In this document: piece by piece, positions 43,334-58,343 of the stretch
How the letters are laid out: each line of letters starts with the position of its first letter
Position numbering within the stretch: position 1 is the stretch's first letter
Assembly: GCA_036346275.1 (NCBI GenBank)
Contig: CM070723.1
Span: forward strand, 49,430,743-49,494,742
Length of the DNA: 64,000 nucleotides
Source of the DNA: Otatea glauca
Taxonomy: Eukaryota; Streptophyta; Magnoliopsida; Poales; Poaceae
Direction: 5' to 3'
Position numbers and translations under genes: made by a program
Notes under the pieces: model-generated
Told to the model about the DNA's origin: nothing
Seen by the model: only the letters and a program-made list of their open reading frames with translations
The model's database searches: none

Positions 43334-44229
43334 TTTTTCTTTAGATCACAAAGGGTCTCTACCTTTTTGTTTGGTAATACGGCTTTGGTGTTTCTCGTTT
43401 CAGCTACAAATATGACGACCGTGGCACCATGGATTTACCAGGACATTGTTCAGACCCTCACCTCTCATGAGTTGGATATGCTCTGCTCACGTTGGCTTCG
43501 GGATCTAGGCAATGAAGATGCGGGACGATGGATCACGGCGGATATAGGTGGGTGCTAGGTATGCTCTCGTGTCTTTAAAATTTTGGGAAGTGCTGTAGGA
43601 CCAACTCTCTAATGGTTGGAATTTGTTGATCGGATTGGTTTCGATTTTAATGGTTTAGGGTTTTAAGATCTTATAACTATTTATATTGTACTTTCAAAAA
43701 ATTTCAAATATATGTGTTGGATTTATAATATTATGAAATTATTGTACAAGACTATAGAGTTAGAGGTGTGAAGTGTGTATCCCATCGAAAATTTTCTAAT
43801 TCCGTCACTGTCTGTCCAATGTGCAAAAAGACATGATCCTCCTCAAAATACTTTCGACAACCTGTATCATCCTTCGTGCGAAGAAGGTAAACCCCCGATC
43901 CAGGTTAGCTTCTAAATACTTCTGGGGAATAATTCTCCCATTGTTTTCAACTCGATGATTTTTTTTATTATTTTGGAGCAGAATAAAAGTGCCCATAGCT
44001 TTTCTTTGCTTAACTGTTTAATCGACAACACATGGAGTGTCGATTTTGAAGTTTTTGATCGAGCAAGGACCGGTTACTGCTGTGTCTGTGCCACTGCTAA
44101 TATTACCAATCTTATAGCGGAAGAGATTTCGGTCTCCTCGTGCGCCGCTCTATAATAACAATAATAATAATAATTCTCTTAAAGTGCCAAGACTTGCTGG
44201 CAGAGAGGACATCCATGTCAGTAGATTTA
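43334..44229. other. Intergenic stretch containing the right hAT-like terminal segment
   Basis: A 63-codon open frame (43367-43558) has no recognised domain. The reverse complement of 38026-38165 is at 43671-43810. An (ATA)n run lies at about 44155-44175. Confidence 0.4.
43671..43810 (-). repeat. hAT-like terminal segment, right member of an inverted pair
   Basis: On the minus strand it begins CAGTGACGGAATTAGAAA. Together with 38026-38165 it could bound one 5.8-kb element, but the adjacent 8-mers (GTCTTGAA left, TCTGTCCA right) do not match. Two independent insertions in opposite orientation are equally possible. Confidence 0.5.
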
Positions 44230-44458
44230 CATAAACGTGCGAGAAAAAAAAACCTATAGTTTCGCAAATTCACATTTAGCTCCGAACCAAGCCTTTTTAC
44301 AAAAGAAAAAAGACATCGTAGTTTCAAAAAATTGCGTTCAGATCTTGACCGAGCCCTTTTGCAAAAAGACATCGTGCTTCCAAAAAATTGCATCCAACCT
44401 CGGAATGAGCACTCTATCAATTTTCGTCTGGTGCAGCGTAGCACGTGGCTCTACCTAG
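44230..44458 (+). mobile_element. Second Helitron-like 3' segment
   Basis: It repeats the phrase style of 42421-43333 (TAGTTTCGCAAATTCACATT, TTTTACAAAAGAAAAAAGAC) and ends GCAGCGTAGCACGTGG...CTAG/T. It shares GCAGCGTAGCACG and the CTAG/T edge with the first candidate. Confidence 0.35.
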
Positions 44459-45037
44459 TGGTATTAATCTGTCAAGAAGAATGCAGGCAGCAGTTAAGGT
44501 ACGGGCAATGTGGCAATTGACCACGATAAATTTGTTGAAGAGCCATGCATTCATCGTGTGGGTAGTGACTTTGGCCTGGAGCCGTGGCATCTTGGTGGAC
44601 GGCTTTACCTACCAAGCGCCGTGTTGAGTCATGTGACAGCATTGGATTATGGAACATTGAGGTCAATTTCTTAAACTTTTCTTTTGCGCTGCCTTTTCAT
44701 GGATTTTTTTTCCCCTTTTCTTTTCATGGTTTGTGAAACTTATAATGAAGTATTTGTCCCCCTGTATGATTTGCAGCCTTTGACTTGACTCTACAATCTT
44801 TTATATTATAGATATAATCTATAATATAAATCCATTGTCTTGAAAAACGTAGTCTCATAATATAAGTCTATTGAGATATTTAAATCAAGTGTAGTTATTG
44901 CAATATTTTCTCTATATACCCTTTTTTATACTAAAAAAATGAATGCATAGTTGTGCTATGGGATTTATATGGGTATGTATATATATAGTTCAATGATATT
45001 ATTTCTTTTATTGTATTTAATGTCTCCTATCCTCATT
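44459..45037. other. Intergenic, nothing recognised
   Basis: AT-rich DNA between the Helitron-like segment and the hAT target duplication. Confidence 0.4.
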
Positions 45038-45045
45038 ACCACCAC

Positions 45046-48000
45046 TAGTGGTGGGCACATGGGCCGTGCCTCGGTGGGCCGGCCCGGGGCACGGAGGGCA
45101 CGGCACGGCCCAAGCCCGGCCCGGCACGTTAACGGGTCGTCGCTTGACCACCTATCATCAGAGTTCGTGCCGTGCGTGCCCAAAACTCAAGACGACGGCG
45201 GCACGGCAGTTTGGGTCGTGCCCCATGTTGGCCCGGCCCGGAGAAGAAACGGGCCAGAGAGACGCCCGCGGCACACCCGCGCGGGAGGCAGGCACGCGTG
45301 GCGAGACGTCGCGCCTCTGCCGCGCTGCGCTTCGCCGTGCCGCTCGCGCTGCACCGCGCCCGCCGCTCCGTCGCCGAGCCGCACTGCGTCGCGCCGTGTT
45401 GGTGGGTGTCTTCTTGCCGCCCCGCCATGGTCGGGCCGGAGGAGAGAAGCGCGCGACGAGTGAGGGGAGAGGAGGGAGGCCGGGCGGCGCGGCGAGGCTA
45501 ACGGGGTGTGCCGCGAGGGCGGGCGGGGAAGCGAGCCAGCGAGGAAGAGGGAGAGGGAGGCCGGCGGCCGACGGGCGAGGCGGCGGGCGGGCGGGGAAGC
45601 GAGGCAGGGAGAGGAGAGCCTGGCCCGTGAGAGAGGGAGGGGAGGAGGCGTGGGCGAGGCGGGCGGGGGCGGGCGGGGAAGCGAGTGGCGAGGAAGAGGA
45701 GCAGAGGAGGCGGGCGGGGCGAGGTGAGTGAGCAGTGGGGGCCGGCGAGGCGCGGGCGAGAGAGAGGAGCCTCGGCGGGCGGGCGAGGAGAGGGAGGCCA
45801 GGGCGACCGTGGGACGAGGCGCGACGGGGCCGGAGGAGGGCGGGCGGGAAGCGAGCCATGAGGAAGAGGAGCGGGAGGTCGGCGAGCGACGGGCGAGGCG
45901 GCGACGGGGACCGGCGAGGCAAAGCGGGCGGGGAAGCGAGGGGCGGGGAGAGGAGGCCTCGGCCGTGGGAGGAGAGGCGAGGAGGCCGGCGAGGCGGGCG
46001 AGGCGAGGCGGGAAGCGAGGTGACGGGGCGGCCACAGAAGGGACTCGGCGCGCCACGCGTGGTATGCAGCAGCGAGGATTCTCTCGGGAGAGAAAAGGTA
46101 AGGGAGAGAGGGAAAAAAAGAGGGGAAGCGACAGGCAAATTTAGCTTTTTGTGTGTATCAGTGCATGCATGTCCGGAAATTTGGCTTTTATGTGTGCATG
46201 CATGTCAATCGATCCTCACGCTTGAATTTGCAACGACGTAAAGCATTCAACTAGCACGGCCGTGCCTCAATTGAAATGACGTAAAGCATTGAAAGACATA
46301 AAGCATTCAACGAATGAATTTTCGTCATGCACGAGCACGGCCGCGCCTCATTTGAATTTGCAACTACAGCGGAACAACAATTTGACGCGTGACATGATAT
46401 AAAGTTGCTTTGTCATATTCGTACTGTACTCCCGTGCGTCATTTGAATTTACAATGACAGCAGAACAACGGTTATTTCGCTGGACACACTATAAAGACAG
46501 GGGATGGCTTGCATTTGTTCTGCACAACTCTATCGCGCTCTCCCTTCTTGCCCATTTTTGCTCAGGCGCTCAGCACAATCTGCACATCTCTCTCTATTTG
46601 CTTTCTTTTCTTTGCTCTCTCATTGTGAAATAAAATATTTCGCAAGAGCAAGAGCAGGAGAGCGCGGGCTGCTCTCCTAGTCCCCCTCGTCAGGATCAAG
46701 AGATCGACCCACGCCAACTCTCCCCCAGCATGGGAGACTACGGCATGGATGACCGTCATCTGGACGGCACGCACGGTATCGAGGATGCCTCATACACTCC
46801 GGATGCACCGAGCTAACACAACGGCTATAGAGCATCTCTCACCGCACCTGGAGACTTATATTGGAGGTTTTGTACTCCACCAGAGGTGCGTATGCCATAT
46901 TATTAATCTCATTGTACAGGCAGGTTTGCATGTAATGAAACCTACTTTGGAGGGCATACGTAGTGCTATCGATTTTATTACTAATTCACTGTAAAGTTTG
47001 CCCAGCCTCTGAGTAATCGCAAGGCCAACAATATGAAACCAAGAAGATTCAACCTTGATATTAAGGTTAGATGGAACTCAACTTATACTATGCTGCGTAG
47101 GTGCGAAGACTACGAGCACATTATCACTATCTTCGTCAACTGCAATAATGGTGAGGTATTGGTTACTGACGCGGATTGGATAATTGCTAGTCATTTTCGT
47201 AATTTTTTTAAAAAATTTACGACACAACTAACAAATTATCCGGTGTGTACTACCCAACTTCTTGCTTAGTCATCGAGTGGCTTTGGCTTATTGCTAATGC
47301 TTTTAAAGAAAATAGAGATAATTATGTTTTACGTTCCATTATAGAACCAATGGAGCAAAAAAATTTAAAATATTTTCAAGCTATTCCACATTTGTACTGT
47401 TTTGCTGTCATTTTGGATCCTCGGTGAAAATTTTCTGACTTGCAGGGCACCTTCGAGGGAATAGGTGAGACATTCGATCTTGATTTCTCCAAGGCCTATA
47501 CTCATGTTTATAACGAGTTTTTCAGAGTTTTCGACAAATATTACGAGAAGTTTGGCACCAGAAATGAAGCACGAAGATCTACCTCAACAACGCAACAAGC
47601 ACGAGGCAGTTCGATCGCTTCAAACATGTGGAAGAAGCTGAAAGGCAAATCGTCTGGTTCATCTTCTGAAACGTCGAGCAAGCCGCAATGGAATCCACGG
47701 GTAGAGATCAACCACTACCTCGACACGCCTTTCATGGAGTCCGAGCTTGACATGGACGAGGAAAATCAACTTAACTTGCATTTGTGGTTGAAGAATAACC
47801 AACGTATTTACCCCGTGCTATCCCATTTCGAAAGGGATGTACTTACGGTTTCGGTGTCCACTGTCTCGTCGGAATCCACTTATGCCGAGGAGGTCGTCTC
47901 TCACACCTGAGATGGTTGAGGCAATTACATGCCTCAAAGACTGGGAGCGTGCAGATGAGAGGACACAACATCAGCCAGAGGATCAGAAGATCACGGACGT

Positions 48001-48852
48001 GGTAGCCGACTTTGACAATCTCCGCCTCGGGTAGTCTATGTATATAAACGTAGTTACTGTACTCTTTTCCTTACCAGGGGTACCCCACACCGGGGTGTAA
48101 GGTTTTTAACGAGGCAGTAACTCTGTACATATCCAAGATTTAATAAAATTTACTTCTTTTTCCCCCAATATTTGTGTCTATTGCTAGCAATACTGATATC
48201 CACACACGATGTTTCTTTCGCATGCTTTCATTTAGTCATTGCTTTGCGTGCACATTTCTTCTTGTCATTTATTTACTTACTTTGTTAATTTGTCCAGAGA
48301 TACACAAGAGAACGAATGCGTGTTCGCTAATAATGATTTAATTAATTGGCATAATGCATGGCCCCAATTTATTTTGGATGATCTAAGCGAATGCGTGTTG
48401 GACAAGGGTCCTATGAAGTTACTGCAGCAAACTGTAGCAATTTACTGTAGCAAAAGCGTTTTATCAATCTGGATCGTCGATTCGCTCGATCCAACGGTTG
48501 GATGCCCTGCAACTGCAAACTTGGCAGTCACTATTGTGACTGCCAAGGATCTCTGTCCATGCGTGTTGCTCGATTGTAGATTTACATATTTCTTTGATCA
48601 AGGTGGCTATACATTCGCTGCACCGTAGCATCGCGTACGCACGCTACTACAAGCAAATTTGGGTCATTTCCTCTCGTCGCAATAGTGTAAATGGACCGGG
48701 TCTAGACCGGCACAGCACAAAGTAGACACGAAGTGTAAATGGACCATGTTTGGGCTCGCCGAAGGTGAGCCGTGGCGGGCGCTGCCCAAGACGGTCCCGC
48801 CCGGCACGATGGGCTCATCGCCGGCCACCGACCAAGACGACGCCCACCTCTA
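45046..48852 (+). mobile_element. hAT element, 3,807 bp, with perfect 8-bp target duplication
   Basis: ACCACCAC flanks both sides exactly (45038-45045 and 48853-48860). The ends are TAGTGGTGGGC and, inverted, TAGAGGTGGGC. The subterminal DNA is rich in GGCCCGGCACG motifs at both ends. A 0.8-kb GC- and purine-rich low-complexity stretch (45230-46130) precedes a TATA-containing region (CACTATAAAGACAGG, about 46488) and a decayed transposase. Long open frames in the GC-rich part are compositional. Confidence 0.85.
46730..48034 (+). pseudogene. hAT transposase (Ac/RICESLEEPER-like), decayed
   Basis: An N-terminal scrap begins at ATG 46730 (MGDYGMDDRHLDG) and stops after about 28 codons. Later frames give the transposase core (HQRCVCHIINLIVQAGL, then VRWNSTYTMLRR, then AIPHLYCFAVILDPR). 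They also give the C-terminal hAT dimerisation region (WNPRVEINHYLD; YPVLSHFERDVLTVSVSTVS; EAITCLKDW). The BED zinc finger and first catalytic region expected between the scrap and the core are missing. Stops or frameshifts fall at about 46995, 47270 and 47427, and near 47900. The protein cannot be active as read. Confidence 0.8.
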
Positions 48853-48860
48853 ACCACCAC

Positions 48861-48979
48861 GAACAGGTTAATGCTACTACAAGAAAAGGTTGGAGGTGTA
48901 TGATTGCCATCTTATATGCATGATATCATTCTATTTGCAATTTAACCCAAGAATAATCCATGTTTGTGCGGCAATCTAG
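48861..48979. other. Short intergenic stretch with a CACTA-like motif
   Basis: CTACTACAAGAAAAGG at about 48874 recalls CACTA transposon ends, but no partner end or 3-bp duplication was found. Confidence 0.2.
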
Positions 48980-49189
48980 CATTGAAGAATTAAACAATGG
49001 CGGTGCCATCTCTGTAATTTGCCCCTTCATACTGACTTTAATCACTTTACTTACTTTGTACATGGTTTGGCTCTGCCTGGCCTAGGTTTTTCATTCTTCG
49101 CTGATTTTGTTTCTACCTAGATATGTTCAAATGATTATGCAAGGTACCAAACAACCAGCATCCATTTCTAAACTTTTAGAGTTTGTTTC
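48980..49189 (+). repeat. Left member of diverged direct repeats around copia element B
   Basis: GAAGAATTAAA, TTGCCCCTTCATACTGAC, GATTTTGTTTCTACC, ATATGTTCA, GGTACCAAAC and CATCCATTTCT occur in this order, and again with changes in 55455-55640. Confidence 0.65.
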
Positions 49190-49420
49190 TGTTATGATAT
49201 AGATAGAATCCCAGTCCAAGTTTGAAAGGACTTTATCTATTGATGGGTGAATCTGAATCTATCTCTTGCTATCTTCTACTATATATTGGGCACCCCCCTT
49301 TACAAGAGATCAATCTAATAAAACGAGAGAGCTATACCCCCTACTTTGTGTGTGCTCCAGTTCCGTTCTTGTGCTTTCGTTGACATGTTGTTGATTGATC
49401 GTGGGTGAACGACTACAACA
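49190..49420 (+). mobile_element. Left LTR of copia element B, 231 bp
   Basis: It starts TGTTATG and ends CTACAACA, immediately before CGTTATCAACACGAG. Its centre (CTACTATATATTGGGCAC, GATCAATCTAATAAAACGAG) recurs in the right LTR. Confidence 0.7.
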
Positions 49421-51117
49421 CGTTATCAACACGAGACTCTACCAAGGCTACCAATCGAGATCGTCTGCCTGCGACAATCTACACGACATCAAAATTCATC
49501 CTGCTACACGCGATCATCCTACTTCAAGCCCTACGTCAGTTCGATTTGCATAAATCGCACTTATACAAGATATAATCCTACAAATTATGCAAAATTGTCA
49601 GAGATTAATTAGCTAATCCAATATTTCAATCATAGTCTCTGTTCATCTAAGAAAAAACAGGGAAATCAAAGAGGATAAGTGCAGGAGGAATGCGCAGCCG
49701 GCGTCGCCATCCGTGTCGGCCGCCGGTGGCGTGCCGAGCTCCGCTGGTGCCTGTCACACCCTGCACCCGGCGGCTCCCACATGCTTGCTACGTCGCCATC
49801 CCCATCGCCGATGCCGTGCTCGGCCAGAAGCCGAGCGCATCGTCAGCCAGACATGCCGCGCCAACAGGCAGGCGCCATCGCCATCGCCGCCGGCTCGGCC
49901 CGCCACGCTCAGAAGCGTGCCGCAATACGATGCCCAAAGCACCCGGCGGCGGCGCCCATGGCGGCGCTCACGCGAAGCCCAAGTTGCGCCCGCACGACGC
50001 CCGCGTGGCAGCACCCTTTCGGCTCCCGAGGCAGCAGAAGCAGCCCCTTCGGCTCTCGAGGTGACAGGGATTAGCATGCGCAACGAAGCGCCACCAGTGG
50101 CGCTCGTCGTCGGCTGTGAGCTCGTAGCTCACCCACCACTGGTCGCCACCGTGCCCGTGCGTCGCTCGCCTGCCGCTCGGCCGTGAGCTTGTAGCTCGCC
50201 TGCCCGCCGGCCGCCAACGCACCAGTGCATCTCAACTCGTCGGTCCGCGCCAGTCGTCGTGTCGCCTCGTATTCCGCGCCTGCAGTGCCAACGGTGTCTT
50301 CAAAACTGGCGCCCGTTGCTTCTTTCTCTGATCTCGACCGCCGCCTTGCGTCCCGCTCCCGGCAGCGCCCTTGCCCGGCCTGTGGCTCCTGCAAAGCCAC
50401 ACCCGAGGGTGAAGCTCGCGCGACGGAAGGAGCAAGATATGGCGGCTAGATTTTCCTAGCTGTCGGCGCTCTTTTTGCTCACCCCGTGCGGGCCGCCTGG
50501 CAAATGGGCCGAGAGAGTTGGCCAGCCATATGGGCCAAGCCGACTTGCATGGGCCATAGTAGCCCACTCGGTTTGTTGTTCCGAAAAAAAAGGGTTTTCG
50601 GAATTAGCTAAAAAAATATAGAAAAATGATAATAAATACTAGAAATTGAATTTCTAAGTATATGGGCTTCCATCAATTTTGATAAAATTAATTTTTAGCT
50701 CACATTGGAAGTCCCATGCTCTGGGTTTATTTTTCTAGCATTATGCCATGACTAAGTCATGTTGTGATTTATTTCTCTATTATTCAGTTATTCTGAAAAT
50801 TGCTTGGTAATTAACAGAAAATTATGAAAAATGCTAGAAAAATTTTATATAGCATATTGAAAGCTCCATATCTCTGGATTTATTGTCCTAGCATAACTCT
50901 ATATTGATATATTTTTAGATTTATTCTATTATATGGTAATTCTGAAGATTGCTGGATAATTAGCAGAAAACCATGAAAATTGCTAGGAAAATTCTGGAAA
51001 ATTTTAGATAATTATCTACTAAATAGATTTAGACCAAGCTTTACTGATTGAAGAGTGAACATGCAATATAATGATTTTACGAGTAGTAAAAGTCATTTTG
51101 CATAAATAGAAAAAGGA

Positions 51118-51488
51118 TATGTTGGGCATCGCAAAGAGGGAATTTATCAAACTTGCCCTGAATGGCAACAATTACCTTACCTAGGCCAGGGGCTTTCAGA
51201 AACAAGATTCAGCTAAATAAGGCTACAAACCCTGAATAAACATGTTTTAGGTATGGATGCACTGGCCATTGGTCGTGCAATTATCGCATCCCGAAGTATG
51301 TGGTAAACCTTTATATGAGATCCACTGGAAAAATCGATAAGACTCGGGAAAACAATGCTCATTCGTACTTCACCGTTCAACCTGTTGTTGATACGGAAGT
51401 TGAGAAGTATGATGATATACTTCTTGAAACTATTGAGTTCGAGGAGTCCCAAGAGAACACCTACGTCTCATATGGAGACTTGGCTTAA
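51118..51488 (+). pseudogene. gag remnant of copia element B
   Basis: The start MLGIAKREFIKLALNGNNYLT is typical of copia gag. It then jumps to an altered zinc knuckle (GCTGHWSCN) and a tail ending at 51488. The middle of gag is deleted. Confidence 0.6.
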
Positions 51489-51739
51489 TCTCCTAAGTAT
51501 TCCTTCACTTTGCTAGTCGATGTCACATATTCCTTATAAGTTTCCTTATCAGTTTAGCCTTAGCTCCTGAATGAGCATTTGGTCTATGCTCCTGTTGAGC
51601 AATTATCATTCAAAAATTGAATAAATTGATATTTCCCAGATATTTGATTAATTGTGCTATGTTTGTTCTATGTTCTACAATATGTTCCTGATGCAACAAT
51701 CGTTTGATTTTTAAATCATACTTCCAATATAGAACAAAG

Positions 51740-54700
51740 TATAATCCAATGGCGGAGGAGAAATTTGTCTAGAAGACAGTTGTACCACACTAAGTGAATT
51801 AGAAATGTTATGACTATCGCCAGAAGCGATACTCTCATAGTTGGCACGGGAAGAATGTCATATTATACTCTAAGTCCAGTCATACTCCCTTAAGTTTTAA
51901 AGACATTGGTCTGAATCGTTTCCATATAGAGACAAAGAATGAGGATGGTACAGAATACCTACTCATGACTAAGTTTAATGGGTGTAATAAACGTGTGGTT
52001 AAAAAGTTTCGTTCATTCTCCTCCGGATTATACTATGCACATATAAAACCTGAAGTTTGTGTTACGATGAAAAACCTAGAAATATTTCAGATCTGGCAGA
52101 TTTACTGGGTTACCCTGAGTTGAATAGTATAAGAAGAATAATTAATAGTTCTGCTGGCCATAGCATAAAGTCTTTCCTAGACCTGAAGTTTTTCTTATGC
52201 TTTGGTTATGCTAAAGGAAATCTCATTCTTAGATCTTCTTATCTAAAAAGTTAGGGAAGAATCGCTGAATTTTCTGAAGAAAATTCAAGGTGATATTTGT
52301 GGACTTATTCAGCCCTTGTCGGGCTCCTTTAAGAAATTTTATGGTACTAATAGATGCTTCTACTACATGATCCTATATATATATCTCTTATCTATTAGGA
52401 ATCATGCTTCTGCACAAATTATTTGCCCAAATTATTAAGTTAAGAGCCTACTTTCCAGAAGAAAGGATCAAGTCTATTCAAATAGACAATGCTAGCGAGT
52501 TTACCTCAAAAGCATTTAATGATTATTGTATGGCTCTGGGAATTAATGTAGAGCATCTCGTACCTAATGTCCACACTTAAAATGGCCTTGCAGAGTCATT
52601 ATATTAAAAGAATAAAAACTTATTGCTTGGCCGCTCTTGCAGAATAGTAGGCTTTTCACCAGTTGTTGGGGCCACGCAGTGCTGCATACTGCGGTATTAA
52701 TTCAACTCAGACCAACTGCACATCATGAAATTTCCTCGTTGCAGATAGTGCGTAAAAAAGAATTAAGTATTTCCCATCTACAAAAATTCGGCTGTGCCGT
52801 ATACATGCCAATCTCTCCACCACAGTGTACCACCATAGAACCTCACCGGAAGTTGAGGATCTATGTATGGTATGAATCTCCATCATGTATTAAAATACCT
52901 AGAGCCTATGACAGGGGATTTGTACACGGTTCGGTACATTGATTGTACTAAAGACATTTTTCGGGATTAGGGGGAGATAAGTACCACATTAGAGAATACC
53001 GAGTCCTTAGATCCACGCACTATAGAGACCAAACTTGAAGTTCAGAGGATAATAAATCTGCAATAAATAAGCTTATAATCTCCCAAATGCCTTCACTGTT
53101 CATAAGGGAGTGAAAAGATCTCATATACCTGCAGTATATGCACCTGAAAGAGTGAAAATACACTAGAAGGGTATTGAACCCACTCATGACCCTCATGATA
53201 AAAAGAAGGGGAGGCCTCCAGGTGCACGGGACTCAATTCCGCTTTGACGTCCGCAGAAGTAGAGAACCAAACAAATGAGAACACTACCTGTGACGGTAGA
53301 AGAAGCTCAACCTGATGTTAAGAAAATCCCTGAAGTGAGCCATCCTGGAGATGGTAACATCCCCGAAGTGATCCATCCTAAAGATGATAACCCCAGCGTA
53401 TATTTGCGCGCGCAATCCAACGCTGGGAAGTCGGAACACCCAGACTCCATCGTTGTAGGAAATCACGAGGAGCTGAAAGAAATTAATAAAGAGATATCCT
53501 TGAAGTGATGCAGGAGAATTGCATAAAGTAAAGACTACAATTGTCGATATATATTTTGCCTCTAAAATTGCTAAAAGCTAGATCCAGAACCAAAATCCAT
53601 GGCAGAGTGCTAGAAGCGCTCAGATAGGGTCAAACAAAAGAAGCAATTGAGGCAGCACTCGCTTAATAAGAGGAAAGTTTTTTGTCCTATTGACCGAACA
53701 TCTCCTAAAGTGTTCCCTGTAGGATTAAATAGATTTTTCATCCGAAAGAGAAATGAAAATATCCAAGTGGTGAGATATAAAACGAGGCTTGTAGCACAAA
53801 GGTTCACGCAGAGACCCGACATCGATTACGATGAAACATATTCTCCTGTAAAAAGTGAAATAACGTTCCGAAATTTAATATTAATGGCAGCAAGCTTAAA
53901 CTTATCAATGCAGTTGATGGAAGAAGTGACCTCATATATATGGGTCACTGGATACGGATATTTACATAAGAATCTCTGAAGGAGTTACAATTTCGAATCC
54001 TAATAATCGCAACATGTATAGTGTCAAACTGAAGAGATCGCTATACGGATTAAAACAGTCGAGGAAAATGTGGTATAACCGACTTAGTGAGTTCCTCCTA
54101 AAGAAGGAATATTGCCGCTGTGTGTTCATAAAGAAATCCCAGAATGGATTCTGTATCATCTCAGTTATATGTCGATGATCTGAATATCATCGGAACCACA
54201 GAGGAGATAGAGGAAGCAAGTGCTTACCTCATGAAGGAGTTTTGAGATAAAAATTTTTGGGTAAAACCAAATATTGCTTAAGCCTGCAGCTAGAGCATTT
54301 TCCCAGAAGGAATTAATATACACTAGTATTCTTATACCCGGAAGGTATTGGAAGGTTTAATATGGATAAATCGTATCTATTCAAAAAACCCATAGTCATA
54401 AAATCCCTTGAAGTGGATAAAGACCCTTTCACACTAAGGATGGAAAATGAGAAAGTTTTAGGACCTGAAGTCCTATATTGATGTATCTTGCGAATTGCAC
54501 AAGGTCTGATATTGCATTCGCTGTAAATTTGCTAGTAAGACACAGTGTAGTCCCAACTAGAAGATATTGGACTAGTGTCAAGACATTACTCAGATACCTC
54601 CAAGGTACTCAAGATCTTAGATTGTTTTTCCAGAAGAACCAACACTTAATCATGGAGGGATATATGGATGTTGGCTATTTGTCTGATTTCCACAGTGCCA

Positions 54701-55156
54701 AATCTAATATTGGTTTTGTATTTCTCTGCGGTGGTACAGCCGTTTCTTGGCGGTCTTTTTAAGCAGACCTTAGTAACTACTTCTACCAACCACTCAGAGA
54801 TTATATCTTTATATGAAGCCTCACGTGAATGTGTTTGGCTGAGGCATGTGATTAACCATATCCAGAAGTCATGTGGTTTTAACACTGCTTGTGTTGCACA
54901 AATGCAAATGGGTTATGTGAAAAGCAATATCACAAAACATATTGCTCATAAACTTTTATATCCTCACGAACTCCAGAAGAACGGTGAGGTAAAGATTTTG
55001 CAAACTAAGCAATGTAAAAATCCTACAGATTTATTCACTAAGTCCCTACCTAAATCCATATTTCAAAGATGTGTTAAAGGCATTGGAATGAGAAGACTTA
55101 GAGATATGCAAAGTTCAATCATAACCTTTTGCATGATCCAGAAGGTCATATTTTAA
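51740..55156 (+). pseudogene. pol remnant of copia element B
   Basis: Protease is largely missing. The pre-integrase and integrase core (GDICGLIQPLSGS near 52285; CWGHAVLHTA near 52665) is followed by reverse transcriptase (YKTRLVAQRFTQRPDIDYDE near 53780) and RNase H (MMYLANCTRSDIAFAVNLLV at 54478; KNPTDLFTKSLPKS near 55015). Many stops and frameshifts are present. This member keeps the RT/RNase H part that element A lacks. Confidence 0.8.
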
Positions 55157-55240
55157 ATCCTGAAGATTATAAGCTGTACTCATTTTCTCTTAATGAGTTT
55201 CTCTGAAGTTTTTCCACATGAAAGTTTTTAATGAGACAAC

Positions 55241-55405
55241 TGTTGTAACATGCAGTCTTTTTTCCCACTAGGTTTTTTAGAGGAGTTTTTTGACGAATCC
55301 GAATCTCTACTATATATTAAACACCTTCTCTTGTACTAAAGATCAATCTAATAAACAAGAGAGCTATGCCCCTACTTTATTTGATTGATCGTGCTACCTA
55401 GATAG
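55241..55405 (+). mobile_element. Partial right LTR of copia element B
   Basis: It shares CTACTATATATT, AAGATCAATCTAATAAA and GAGAGCTATGCCCCTACTTT with the left LTR in the same order but lacks the terminal portion. The divergence indicates an old insertion. Confidence 0.6.
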
Positions 55406-55454
55406 TATGATCACTGATTTTGTTTCTACCTAATATGTTTAGCGTGGCCCTCTG

Positions 55455-55640
55455 GCACCGAAGAATTAAAAGCCAGTTCATCATTGTTATTTGTCCTTTC
55501 ATATCGACCTCAAAATCATCACGGTCTGCATGGCATTGGCTCTTCAGTCTTTACTGATTTGTTTCTACCAGCATATGTTCAGAATATTAAGCATGGTACA
55601 AAACTATCAATATCCATTTCTGAACTTGCTAGAGTAGTCA
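55455..55640 (+). repeat. Right member of diverged direct repeats around copia element B
   Basis: Counterpart of 48980-49189. A further partial copy of the GATTTTGTTTCTACCTA phrase lies at about 55413-55432. Confidence 0.6.
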
Positions 55641-55954
55641 ACATTAAACTTCAACGTACGCACATCACAATATCTGTGGACAAAGTGACAACATATCAAA
55701 ATAACCACATCAAGAAATCGGTGGAGAAAACAGAGAAGAGAATCTACTAGAAACATATCAAAGGAAAGCAAGCTACGCATTGCAACGCGAAAGATAAGCA
55801 AGTTACAATATATATATAGTCCCATATCCCGCAACGGACGATCTATCCTAGACCATAATATCCTCCAACAAAACTGTCTATCAAGAAGGGCAAGGTTTAC
55901 ATCATTAAGGCATCTGAGGATAAGGCAGCATATTGTGTCTGATGGATATGGAGT

Positions 55955-58343
<2,389 letters not shown>

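Larger units (their letters stand above)
49190..55405 (+). mobile_element. Ty1/copia retrotransposon B, degenerate, plus strand
   Basis: Order: left LTR, primer site, GC-rich leader (49680-50460), gag scraps, pol, then a partial right LTR. Integrase motifs (CWGHAVLHTA, HLQKFGCAVYMP) closely match element A in the triplicated unit, and both elements share TGTT..AACA LTR ends and the CGTTATCARCACGA primer motif. The two are therefore members of one family. Confidence 0.8.

Noticed and set aside
45158..46138. 326-codon minus-strand frame in the hAT element
   Set aside because: Pro/Ser/Arg low complexity in purine-rich DNA, with overlapping frames on the other strand and no domain.
48874..48890. 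CACTA transposon end (CTACTACAAGAAAAGG)
   Set aside because: The first bases do not match CACTA exactly, no inverted partner was found, and there is no 3-bp duplication.
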